Shown piece after piece: positions 15,259-23,365 of a stretch of DNA of 40,149 nt. Position 1 is the first letter of the stretch, and every line of letters starts with the position of its first letter. Under the pieces are notes generated by a model, which did no database searches, was not told the origin of the DNA, and saw only the letters and a program-made list of their open reading frames with translations. The translations under genes were made by a program, and so were the position numbers. Source of the stretch: AC-69 sp035701505 (lineage in GTDB: Bacteria; Actinomycetota; UBA4738; HRBIN12); the NCBI GenBank assembly GCA_035701505.1, contig DASSSA010000018.1, forward strand, positions 1-40,149. The letters are read 5' to 3'.

Positions 15259-18027
15259 ATGGCTCCTGTCTCGTCCTCTGGCATTGACCGCGTCGTCGGG
15301 AGGGGGAACGAGCTCTCCCGGCTCGACGCTTTCATGCGCGATGTCACCGATGGTCCGGCCGCCCTCCTGTTCGAAGGCGAGTCCGGGATCGGGAAGACCA
15401 CCCTGTGGAGGCGGGGCGTCACCATCGCGGCCGAGCGGGGTTGGCGTGTCCTTTCCACCCGACCCGCCGAGTCTGAGGCGAAGCTCTCGTACGCCGGCCT
15501 GGCCGATCTGTTTGCGGCATCCGGCCAGGAGCTTGAGGCGCTCCCCGACCCGCAGCGGAACGCGCTCGAGGTGGCCCTGCTCAGGGCGGAGCCCGAGGAG
15601 GGAGCATCCGACGCCCGAGCTGTCTCCGCAGCCGTGCTGACCGCGCTCCACGAGGCAGCGGCTGCGGGTCCCGTCCTGATAGCGCTCGACGACGTGCAGT
15701 GGCTCGATCTTTCCACCGCGTCCGCGCTGGGGTTCGCGATCCGTCGTCTGGAGAGCGAGCCGATCGGGCTTCTGCTCGCGAGGCGCGAAGCCGGAGGGTC
15801 GCTCCCGATGGGACTCTCTCGGGCGTTTCCCGAAGACCGCAACGTCAGGATTGGCCTGGAGCCGCTGTCCGTCGACGAGCTGGGTGCTTTGCTGCACTCG
15901 CGACTGGGTGCCAGCCTTCCGCGCCCGACCCTCAAGCGCCTGCACGAGATGTCTGGCGGCAACCCGTTCTTCGCGCTCGAGATCACCCGAGCGGAGTTGA
16001 GGGGAGAGCTGCGCCCCACGGGGGCGGTGCTCCCGGTCCCGAAAACGCTGCGAGAAGACCTGCTCCGCGACCGGCTGAGAGCTCTGCCCTCGGCCAACCG
16101 CGAGATGTTGCTCTATGCGTCTGCCTGTTCGCGGGCAACGGTCGGGCTACTCGAAGCGGTGGCCGGGTCCTCGAATGTGATGGGGATGTTGACGAAGGCC
16201 GTGGACGCGGGCGTCCTGGAGACTGACGGAAGCGACGTGAGGTTCACGCACCCCCTGTACGGCTCGGCGATCTACGCCGAAGCGTCCCGCGAGCATCGGC
16301 ATCGAGTCCATCGACGGCTCGCGGAGGTCATCGAAGATCCAGAGGAACGCGCTCGGCATCTCGCGCTGGCTTCGGATGGTCCCGACCGAGAAGCGGCCAC
16401 TGCCCTCGAAGAAGCAGCTCGAGATGCCGCGGCGCGAGGGTCGTCCATCGCCGCCGCCGAGCTCTGTGAGATGGCCGAGCGGCTAACGCCGCCGGAAGAG
16501 GGTGCAGACATCCGTCGCCGGCTCATGGCAGCCGCCGAGTACTGGCTCCTTGCCGGAGACTACGAACGCGGTGTACGCCTCCTCGAGCCAATCGCCTCAG
16601 GGGCCCATCCAGGACCCGAACGCGCGGAAGTCCTGCTCCGCCTGGGGCGCGGTCACCTGTACCTGCGAGAGAACCGCGATGCCGCCGATGTGCTCGGCGA
16701 GGCTCTCCTTGAACCGGGAGTTCCTCAGCCCACACTCAGCTCCATCCATGCTTGGCGCTCGTGGGCCGTTCACTGGTGCGGGGACCTACCCGCTGCGGAG
16801 CGACACGCGGAAGAGGCCCTCCGGCTGGCGGAGGAGGTCGGGGACCCGATCCGGCTGGTTGACGCGCTCACCGCCCTCGTGACGATGCGGGGAGCGTTGG
16901 GCCGGGGCAACACCCATGGACTCTTGGAGCGGGCCCTCGAACTGGAAGGCTCGATCGAGTCGATCTCAGTCACAGATAGCCCGAGCCTCGTCCACGCGAA
17001 TCAGATGGTCTGGGCCGGCAGACTGGACGAGGCTCGGCGGATCGTCACGGCGCTCCTGGCGAAAGCGACCGCGCGAGGCGATGAGGAGGCTGCCTCCAGC
17101 ATCCACGTGCTGCTGGGAGAGGTGGAGTTCTTGGCTGGGGATTGGGAAGCATCGCGCGACCACAGCGCGAAGGGGATGGCCACCATGCCGAAGCTCGGCA
17201 GCTGGCTGGTGACCAGGCCGACGGTCGACGCGTTCGTCGGCGACATCGGGTCCGCGAGGACCGACGCCACGAATGCGCTGAGACTCGCCCAAGGTGGCGT
17301 TTGGCTGCCGGGAGAGCTACGTGCCCTGTCAACTCTGGGGTTCATCGAATTGTCCGTTGGGAACGCGGCCGCCGCGAACGAGCACCTCGCGCCAGCATGG
17401 CAGCTCCACCGACGCTGGGGGATCGGCGAGCCATCGATGTTCCTCTTCGTCGCCGACTACGCCGAGGCCCTGATCGATCTCGGCCTGCACGCGGACGCCG
17501 GAGAGATCGTTGACTGGCTCGAGGAGCGTGGCCAGGCCCTCGACCGGCCCTGGGGGCGGGCGGTCGCGGCCCGCTACCGTGGTCTCCTCACCGCTTCGGA
17601 TGGCGATTTCCAGGCCGCCTTCGCTTCCCTCGATCTGGCGCTGAAGGAACATGAGCGGCTTCCCATGCCCTTCGAGCTCGGACGGACGATGCTGGTCCTG
17701 GGCACGATCCGACGGCGGGCCAAGCAGAAGCGGCCGGCTCGAGAGGCGCTCGAGGAGGCCCTGGCCATCTTCGAGCGGCTCGGCACGCCGCTATGGGCCG
17801 ACAAGGCGAGGACCGAGATCGCTCGGATCGGCGGTCGGCGGGCAGCCGCCGGCCGGCTCACTGAGGCCGAGGCCCGGGTAGCGAAGCTTGCGGCCGCCGG
17901 CAGGACCAATCGCGAGATCGCCGACGCCCTGTTCATGAGCGTACGGACAGTCGAAGGCCACCTCTCGCACGCGTACGCGAAGCTCGGCGTTCGCTCACGC
18001 ACCGAGCTCGCTCTCTTCTTCGACTAG
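15259..18027 (+). CDS. LuxR-family transcriptional regulator with AAA/NACHT-like ATPase domain (LAL type)
   Basis: A 922-residue large ATP-binding LuxR regulator. Residues 10-20 carry the usual VVGRGNEL entry, followed by Walker A GESGIGKTT (40-48) and Walker B VLIALDDVQWLD (139-150). A long helical TPR-like region spans roughly 400-840, and a C-terminal LuxR HTH covers about 862-918 (LTEAEARVAKLAAAGRTNRE, then SVRTVEGHLSHAYAKLGVRSRTEL). Such proteins sense sugars or metabolites and activate nearby genes. ATG 15259 is taken as the start because it sits just before the conserved entry motif; TTGACC (15215-15220) with CAGCAT (15238-15243) is a possible promoter. It diverges from the interrupted kinase and precedes the sulfatase, its likely target. 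Confidence 0.9.
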   Translation: MAPVSSSGIDRVVGRGNELSRLDAFMRDVTDGPAALLFEGESGIGKTTLWRRGVTIAAERGWRVLSTRPAESEAKLSYAGLADLFAASGQELEALPDPQRNALEVALLRAEPEEGASDARAVSAAVLTALHEAAAAGPVLIALDDVQWLDLSTASALGFAIRRLESEPIGLLLARREAGGSLPMGLSRAFPEDRNVRIGLEPLSVDELGALLHSRLGASLPRPTLKRLHEMSGGNPFFALEITRAELRGELRPTGAVLPVPKTLREDLLRDRLRALPSANREMLLYASACSRATVGLLEAVAGSSNVMGMLTKAVDAGVLETDGSDVRFTHPLYGSAIYAEASREHRHRVHRRLAEVIEDPEERARHLALASDGPDREAATALEEAARDAAARGSSIAAAELCEMAERLTPPEEGADIRRRLMAAAEYWLLAGDYERGVRLLEPIASGAHPGPERAEVLLRLGRGHLYLRENRDAADVLGEALLEPGVPQPTLSSIHAWRSWAVHWCGDLPAAERHAEEALRLAEEVGDPIRLVDALTALVTMRGALGRGNTHGLLERALELEGSIESISVTDSPSLVHANQMVWAGRLDEARRIVTALLAKATARGDEEAASSIHVLLGEVEFLAGDWEASRDHSAKGMATMPKLGSWLVTRPTVDAFVGDIGSARTDATNALRLAQGGVWLPGELRALSTLGFIELSVGNAAAANEHLAPAWQLHRRWGIGEPSMFLFVADYAEALIDLGLHADAGEIVDWLEERGQALDRPWGRAVAARYRGLLTASDGDFQAAFASLDLALKEHERLPMPFELGRTMLVLGTIRRRAKQKRPAREALEEALAIFERLGTPLWADKARTEIARIGGRRAAAGRLTEAEARVAKLAAAGRTNREIADALFMSVRTVEGHLSHAYAKLGVRSRTELALFFD

Positions 18028-18047
18028 ATCGAACCATCGCCGCATTC

Positions 18048-18078
18048 CTACGTAATCGCGCGAGCAAACGCGCGTAGT
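18048..18078. promoter_or_regulatory. Candidate LuxR-type activator site upstream of sulfatase
   Basis: ACGTAAT (18050-18056) and GCGTAGT (18072-18078) are direct copies of (A/G)CGTA(A/G)T exactly 22 bases apart, about two helical turns. The same stretch also holds inverted CGCGCG arms (18057-18062 and 18069-18074) around AGCAAA. With a possible -10 TAGCGT (18109-18114), the site would centre near -55, a usual activator position. The 125-base gap has no other notable feature. Confidence 0.3.
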
Positions 18079-18161
18079 CCTGCGGATTTCCCAGAACACC
18101 TCCGACCCTAGCGTCGCCTCCAGGGCCCATCGAGGGCCACGAGAGGACGGAGGTGACCGAC

Positions 18162-19682
18162 ATGAGGCCGATCCTGACTGGAACGGCGATCCGATTGCTC
18201 GCATGGCAGCCATCTCGCCGGGGCCGGACATCCGCCCGCGATCCGTTTGCCCGCAGGCGATCCACGAGGCGTGCATTGGTGATCGCGGTGGTTCTCACGG
18301 TGGTGGTCGCCACCCTGGTTGCAGCGGCACCGGTCGCCGAGCCCCAGACCGTTGGGGCGGCCACCGAAGCGAGCGCCACTCGGCCAGACATCGTGCTGAT
18401 CCTGACCGATGACCAACGGTACGACACGTTGTGGGCCATGCCGACCGTTCAGTCCGAGCTCGTGGCCAAAGGGATCGAGTTCTCGAACGGGTACGTGTCG
18501 AACCCGTTGTGCTGTCCCAGCCGCACGACGATCCTGACGGGGCGGTATTCGCACTCGACCGGCGTCTACACGAACAAGCCCGGGCAGCCGTACGGAGGCT
18601 TCCCGGCTTTCCACGACCGGTGGACGATCGCTACGGCGCTTCACAACGCCGGATACCACACGGCCCTGTTCGGCAAGTACCTGAACGGCTACCGGACGTC
18701 ATACGTGCCACCGGGCTGGGATCGCTGGTTCGCGACCTGGGACCAGGGAGGCTTCTACGGGTATTCCGCGAACTCCGACGGAGCCCTGGGCACGTTCGGC
18801 TCGGACCCGATCGACTATGGGACCGACGTGCTGTCCCAACGTGCGACTGGTTTCATCAGGAGCGCCGATCCTGGGCGTCCGCTGTTCCTGTACTTCGCGC
18901 CGCATGCGCCGCACGAGCCGGCCACGCCGGCACCGGAAGACGAGACGAAGTTCTCCAACCTCGAACCCTGGAGGCCGGTCAGCCACGACGAGGTGAACGT
19001 GTCCGACAAGCCTGACTACATCCGGGAAGAGGAGGCTCTGGACGGAGCGATGACGGCAAAGATCGACCAGTTTCGGCTGGATCAGTACCGGTCGCTCCTG
19101 GCGGTGGACCGAGCAGTCGCGGACATCATCGACGCGCTCGCGGACACGGGCCGGCTGTCGAACACAACGCTCGTCTTCATGTCCGACAACGGGATGCTGT
19201 GGGGCGAGCACCGCTGGAACAAGAAGGTCGTTCCCTACGAGGAGAGCATTCGCGTCCCGTTCGTCCTGCGTGCCGATAGCCTGGTCGCAGCGCCGCGCCG
19301 GGATGGGCACCTCGTGCTGAACGTCGACCTGGCCCCAACCTTCGCCCAGCTGGCCGGAATCGCTGCCCCTGACATGGAGGGTCGGAGCCTGCTGCCGTTG
19401 ATCGCGTCGCCCGCCGCTTCCTGGAGATCCGACTTCTTGATCGAGCACCTCAAGATGGATGCCGGAGGGGTGCCGACGTACTGCGGCGTCCACTCGAGCC
19501 GGTACGTGTACGTCGATTACACGACTGGCGAGGAGGAGTTGTACGACCTGGTCCGCGATCCCAACGAACTGACGAACAGGGCGAACGATCCCGCGTACCG
19601 CGACGAGCGCCGCGCACTCCGCGACCGCCTCGTGCAGTTGTGCCACCCACGTCCACCGGGGTTCTCGTTCAGCTTCCGCTGA
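18162..19682 (+). CDS. Secreted or membrane-anchored sulfatase (arylsulfatase / GlcNAc-6-sulfatase-like)
   Basis: A 506-residue type I sulfatase that would hydrolyse sulfate esters outside the cell. A basic N-terminus (PFARRRSTRRA) precedes a signal or anchor helix at about 38-58. The domain starts RPDIVLILTDDQR (metal Asp83-Asp84). The formylglycine motif is C117-C-P-S-R in NPLCCPSRTTILTGRYSHSTG. FGKYLNGY, FAPHAPHEP, FMSDNGMLWGEHRWNKK and VPFVLRAD follow in the usual order. I choose ATG 18162, eight bases after GGAGG; GTG 18153 is an alternative. Activity needs a formylglycine-generating enzyme, not seen in the window. The sequence resembles N-acetylglucosamine-6-sulfatase-like actinobacterial proteins; the substrate is not proven. 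It lies behind the LuxR regulator. Confidence 0.92.
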   Translation: MRPILTGTAIRLLAWQPSRRGRTSARDPFARRRSTRRALVIAVVLTVVVATLVAAAPVAEPQTVGAATEASATRPDIVLILTDDQRYDTLWAMPTVQSELVAKGIEFSNGYVSNPLCCPSRTTILTGRYSHSTGVYTNKPGQPYGGFPAFHDRWTIATALHNAGYHTALFGKYLNGYRTSYVPPGWDRWFATWDQGGFYGYSANSDGALGTFGSDPIDYGTDVLSQRATGFIRSADPGRPLFLYFAPHAPHEPATPAPEDETKFSNLEPWRPVSHDEVNVSDKPDYIREEEALDGAMTAKIDQFRLDQYRSLLAVDRAVADIIDALADTGRLSNTTLVFMSDNGMLWGEHRWNKKVVPYEESIRVPFVLRADSLVAAPRRDGHLVLNVDLAPTFAQLAGIAAPDMEGRSLLPLIASPAASWRSDFLIEHLKMDAGGVPTYCGVHSSRYVYVDYTTGEEELYDLVRDPNELTNRANDPAYRDERRALRDRLVQLCHPRPPGFSFSFR

Positions 19683-19690
19683 GATGAGGG

Positions 19691-19727
19691 ACGCGGCCTC
19701 CGGTCCGCTTCGGGCCGGAGGTCGCGT
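19691..19727 (+). terminator. Hairpin after the sulfatase gene
   Basis: ACGCGGCCTCCGGTCC (19691-19706) pairs with GGGCCGGAGGTCGCGT (19712-19727) over 16 bp with two G-U pairs and a GCTTC loop. It starts eight bases after the sulfatase stop. There is no T-run, so termination would be weak or factor-assisted. Confidence 0.55.
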
Positions 19728-19760
19728 ATCCTCGATGGGTCCACGACCGGCGGAGCCCAG

Positions 19761-20789
19761 ATGAAGAAGCTCGCGTTCGTGCTCGGACTCGTCGTGCTCG
19801 GCTCGTCGGCATCGCCGGCTCCGGCCGAGTCGATCGGCGGGGCTGGCCCGTCCCGAGCGACAGCCGGCACGTCCTTCGTCATCGGGGCCGCGGGTGACAT
19901 CGCCTGCCCGAGCAATCCCTACCCGCAAACCCAGCCGGATAACTGTCAGTACGACGACACGGCCGACCTGCTCGCCCGGCTCACCTTGGTGCTGGCCCTC
20001 GGAGACAACCAATACGACACTGGAAGCTACGCGGCATACACGACCTACTACGATCCAACGTGGGGCCAGTACGTGGCGAACACGAAACCCGTTCCCGGGA
20101 ACCACGAGTACGCCCAGGATCCGAGCTCCACTCCGAGTGGGTACTTCCGGTACTTCGGGGACCGGGTGAAGGGACCCGACGGGCTCGGCTACTACAGCTT
20201 CGACGTGCCACAGGGATGCACGCCCGGGCAGGGAGTGTGCTGGCACTTCATCGCGCTCTCCTCTGAGCTGTGCTTCGCGAGTGGCGGTTGCAGCGCCCCG
20301 TCGGATCCGGCCAACCCCGGGCTCGGGAACAGGATGCACCAGTGGCTGAAACGGGACCTAGCAGACCATCCGGCCACCGCCTACGCCTGCACCCTGGCAT
20401 ATTGGCACCATCCACTGTTCTCGTTCTCGAGCGCCAGCGGCGCGTCTCCAGCCATGAGGCCGCTCTGGCGCTTGCTGTACCGAGCCCACGCCGACGTCGT
20501 GCTGAACGGCCACTCCCACAACTACCAGCGGTGGAAGCCGCAGGCGCCCGGAGGCAAACTGGACATCCAACACGGGATCCGCGAGTTCGTCGTGGGGACG
20601 GGCGGAGCCAGCAAGTACGCGCTGCTCGCCGGACAGAGGCCGGCCAACCTGGCAGTGGCTCACGATGACACGTTCGGGATCCTCCGGGTCACGCTGCGGC
20701 GGGCGGGCTACACGTGGAATTGGGCCGCAGCCGCCGGCCAGCCGGGTGGCTTCACGGACGCCAGGACCACTCCGGTCAAGTGCCGGTGA
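19761..20789 (+). CDS. Secreted calcineurin-like metallophosphoesterase
   Basis: A 342-residue exported phosphoesterase with a signal peptide at about 1-23 (KKLAFVLGLVVLGSSASPAPA). Metal and catalytic motifs appear in family order: AAGDIAC (Asp46), LGDNQYD (81-86), VPGNHEY (GNHE 113-116), AYWHHPLFS, NGHSHNYQRW. Eight cysteines suggest disulfides outside the cell. It is a full-length paralogue of the ectodomain of the interrupted kinase (13204-14418), sharing QYDDTADL, ALGDNQYD, KPVPGNHEY and VVGTGG-SKY. The start is ATG 19761 about five bases after GGAG. The substrate could be a phosphomonoester or diester, possibly phytate-like or nucleotide; this cannot be resolved from motifs. Confidence 0.88.
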   Translation: MKKLAFVLGLVVLGSSASPAPAESIGGAGPSRATAGTSFVIGAAGDIACPSNPYPQTQPDNCQYDDTADLLARLTLVLALGDNQYDTGSYAAYTTYYDPTWGQYVANTKPVPGNHEYAQDPSSTPSGYFRYFGDRVKGPDGLGYYSFDVPQGCTPGQGVCWHFIALSSELCFASGGCSAPSDPANPGLGNRMHQWLKRDLADHPATAYACTLAYWHHPLFSFSSASGASPAMRPLWRLLYRAHADVVLNGHSHNYQRWKPQAPGGKLDIQHGIREFVVGTGGASKYALLAGQRPANLAVAHDDTFGILRVTLRRAGYTWNWAAAAGQPGGFTDARTTPVKCR

Positions 20790-20832
20790 GCGACGATCCT
20801 CTCCGAGGCCCTCATGGCCGACTCGCGACAGG

Positions 20833-21753
20833 CTAGGCGAGGAGTTGGGCCGGCGTCGGGTAACGGTCGCCGGACGGTCTCGACACGACGGCGGATGCCA
20901 GGCGGGAGGCGGCGCGCAAGGCATCCGCCCACGTCTCGCCGGCGCTCAGCGCGTTCAACAGCCCGGCGTTGAATGCATCGCCCGCCCCGGTCGTGTCGAC
21001 CACCTCGACCTTTGGCGCCGGCGCCCGGTGCACGCTCTCACCCGGGCCGACAGCGAGGCACCCGGCCCGCCCCAGCTTGAGGACCGTCCAGCCCGCGGAT
21101 AGTGCGGTGAGCGAACGGGCCGCGGCCAGGGGATCGGACTCACCGCTCAGGTGCTCAGCCTCCACCTCGTTCGGGACGAAGATGTCGACCAACGGCAGGA
21201 GTTGGCAGATCTCCTCCCGCGTCGTCTCGGACCAACCATCGTGATCCCATCCGGTATCCAGGAGGGTGGTTCCCCCAGCCTCCTTCACCCGGCGAAGGAG
21301 ATCGGCGGTCGGGCGCCCGCGCATCGAGGGGAGGTTGAAGTACCCGCAGAAGAGCACGAAGGACGCCTCGACTGCCTCGTCCGGGACCATCCACGGCTCG
21401 AACGCCGATAGGCTCGCCAGTGAGATCAGAAAGGACCTATCGCGGCCGGGTGCCTCGAACGCGATGCACGTGCCGGTGGCCGAGCCCGCGATGCGGCGGA
21501 CGTGCCGCGTGACGACTCCGTACCCACCTAACTCCTCGACAGCCGCGGCGCCGAGGGCATCGTCGCCAACGCAGCCGGCGACGATCGGGTCGGCGCCCAA
21601 CCGCGCCAGGGCGGCTCCGACGATCGCGGCGGCGCCGCCGATGCGCAGGTCGATGCGTTCCACGGCACGCTCGGCACCCGGTGGCGGAATCTCGGAAGCG
21701 GGCCACACCAGGAGATCCACGTTGATGTTGCCGATGACGGCGAGCGTCACCAT
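20833..21753 (-). CDS. PfkB/ribokinase-family carbohydrate kinase
   Basis: A 306-residue cytoplasmic sugar kinase. The N-terminal VIGNINVDLLVWP and RIGGAAAIVGAALARLGAD (the GG-N substrate region, with Asn replaced by Ala) begin the fold. VPNEVEAEHLSG and the C-terminal PfkB signature VVDTTGAGDAFNAGLLNAL carry the anion hole and catalytic Asp. Family members phosphorylate ribose, fructose, 2-keto-3-deoxygluconate, adenosine and others; the substrate is unresolved. ATG 21753 lacks a Shine-Dalgarno sequence; GTG at codon 2 is an alternative. It diverges from the NodB-like gene (133-base gap), and that placement suggests it phosphorylates a sugar released by the nearby hydrolase. Confidence 0.88.
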   Translation of the reverse strand: MVTLAVIGNINVDLLVWPASEIPPPGAERAVERIDLRIGGAAAIVGAALARLGADPIVAGCVGDDALGAAAVEELGGYGVVTRHVRRIAGSATGTCIAFEAPGRDRSFLISLASLSAFEPWMVPDEAVEASFVLFCGYFNLPSMRGRPTADLLRRVKEAGGTTLLDTGWDHDGWSETTREEICQLLPLVDIFVPNEVEAEHLSGESDPLAAARSLTALSAGWTVLKLGRAGCLAVGPGESVHRAPAPKVEVVDTTGAGDAFNAGLLNALSAGETWADALRAASRLASAVVSRPSGDRYPTPAQLLA

Positions 21754-21886
21754 GTCGAGGAGAAGCGTGCGCGGGGGGGAAGCATCATCAGCTCTCCCAC
21801 CACGACTTCGCTCTCAAACCGTGCCAGAAGCTCGCAACCAATCGCATCGACCCATCTCATCTCGCGCCGGTAGCATAGGCGCGCCG

Positions 21887-23365
21887 ATGGTGCCACTGCC
21901 CCGACTGGGGAGGCTCGTTTCCACAGCGCGTCTCCACGGCTGGTCTGTCGCTCCGCGCGTCGGCATCGTTGTCCCCGAGGACGGGCGGCCGGGATGGACC
22001 GATGCCGCCTTCTGGTGCGCGCTTCTCGAGGCCTGGGGCGTTCCCTCCGAACGAGCCCCGATCGACGGCGTCGTCTTGTCGGAGTGGACCACGCTGATCG
22101 TTCCAACGTCCGTCGTCGATGAGGATCTCGCCGGCGCGATGGCCACGCCCGACGGCGCAGCCATCCTGTTGACCGGTGCGGCGACCGCGGACGTGGATCG
22201 GCTCGAGGGTCAAGCTCGTGTCACGCGGTTCACGCCCTCGGCCGACGAGCTTGAGCCAGGAACGTCCGAGGCGACCGTCGATGCCGCGGAAGAGGCCCTG
22301 GCGGCGGCGGCGCCGGAGGGCCTCGTTTCGCTCTGGCGGTGGCCGAACGGGAAGGATGTCGCTCTCGTTGTCGACGGTGATGTAGACCATCCGACGGGCA
22401 TCGACCCGGAATGCGCAAGGTACGTGGCCCCGGCGATCGAGACCGCCCGTCGTGCTGGGTTCAAGGCGTACGGTATCTTCGCGGCGGCGGCTAACGTCGA
22501 CGCCGAACCGGCATCGTTTCCGACCGGAGCCGACTACTACAACCACTCCTATACGCACCCCTACTCGCACTGGAACGACGACACCTGGGACTCGCTGGAC
22601 GAAGCGCGGATGCGCCAAGAGCTCACGAGATCGAACGATGCGTTCCGCCGGCACCTGGGCGCGGACGACCACCGTTTGTTCCGAGTCCCGCACTTTCAGC
22701 TCACCGCGTTCGACCGGACCTATGACGTGCTCGAGCGGCTCGGTTACCTGGCCGAGTCGTCGATCGGCGGCAACGTGTCCATCACAGCAGGGCTGCCCTT
22801 CCACCCGGCCCGCCGGCCGTGGAGCGACCGGCCCGCCGATGCCGCATACGCTCGAACCCATCCCGACCCATCCAAGCGCCGGCCCTTCCTCCAAGTGCCC
22901 ATCAGCACCGATCCCACACACCCCGCGTTCCCGCACGGCTGCTGTTCCTACAACACGCTCGGCGAGGGCGTGAGAAACCGAACGGCTGACCCGAACGCGT
23001 ACGAGCGGGTCCTGCAAGAGGTCCTCGACCGCGCGGCCGCGCGTCAGAGTCTGGCCCACCTCTTTATCGACCCGCCGGATGCGGGGTTCGGACGACTCCA
23101 TGGCGACTCGCCTGACTACGCGTCCGCCGTCGAGCGGTGGCTCGCCCGGGCGTTGCAGCGCGAGGACGTCGCCATCTTGACATTGACGGAACTGACGAGG
23201 TGGTGGCTCGCCCGCGAGCGAATGATCGGAGGACTCTCGTGCCGTTTGGAGGGGGAAGCGCTCGTCGTCGATCTACGCAACGTCCCCGAGGGCGTGTGGC
23301 TTGCGGTCCGACCGCCAGGAAACGACCGCACGTGGAGACGGGTCCCAGTTGAGGAGGGTCGATGA
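21887..23365 (+). CDS. Polysaccharide deacetylase-like (NodB-fold) protein with an N-terminal extra domain
   Basis: A 492-residue protein. Residues 1-150 form an unrecognised alpha/beta domain (RVGIVVPEDGRPGWTDAAFW, LIVPTSVVDED) resembling a glutamine-amidotransferase-like receiver fold. From about 155 a NodB-type metal-dependent deacetylase domain follows: VALVVDGDVDHP (Asp163/Asp165) and NHSYTH (His220, His224), the zinc triad. No signal peptide is visible, so it is probably cytoplasmic. ATG 21887 is supported by TAGCAT (21871-21876) ten bases upstream, implying a nearly leaderless transcript; the longer frame from 21266 lies antisense to the sugar kinase. Its stop overlaps the next start (ATGA), so the two products are translationally coupled and probably act on the same glycan. 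Confidence 0.75.
   Translation: MVPLPRLGRLVSTARLHGWSVAPRVGIVVPEDGRPGWTDAAFWCALLEAWGVPSERAPIDGVVLSEWTTLIVPTSVVDEDLAGAMATPDGAAILLTGAATADVDRLEGQARVTRFTPSADELEPGTSEATVDAAEEALAAAAPEGLVSLWRWPNGKDVALVVDGDVDHPTGIDPECARYVAPAIETARRAGFKAYGIFAAAANVDAEPASFPTGADYYNHSYTHPYSHWNDDTWDSLDEARMRQELTRSNDAFRRHLGADDHRLFRVPHFQLTAFDRTYDVLERLGYLAESSIGGNVSITAGLPFHPARRPWSDRPADAAYARTHPDPSKRRPFLQVPISTDPTHPAFPHGCCSYNTLGEGVRNRTADPNAYERVLQEVLDRAAARQSLAHLFIDPPDAGFGRLHGDSPDYASAVERWLARALQREDVAILTLTELTRWWLARERMIGGLSCRLEGEALVVDLRNVPEGVWLAVRPPGNDRTWRRVPVEEGR

Noticed and set aside
15172..15945. Upstream extension of the interrupted kinase
   Set aside because: It runs antisense through the LuxR ATPase domain and has no kinase homology; the kinase starts with RVGTELAGH as in the sister gene.
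18057..18074. CGCGCG inverted arms as a terminator of the LuxR gene
   Set aside because: Only six base pairs and no T-run; the regulatory reading fits the position better.
21266..21886. Upstream extension of the NodB-like protein
   Set aside because: It is antisense to the PfkB kinase and composed of Arg/Ser/Pro runs; a -10-like element lies just before ATG 21887.
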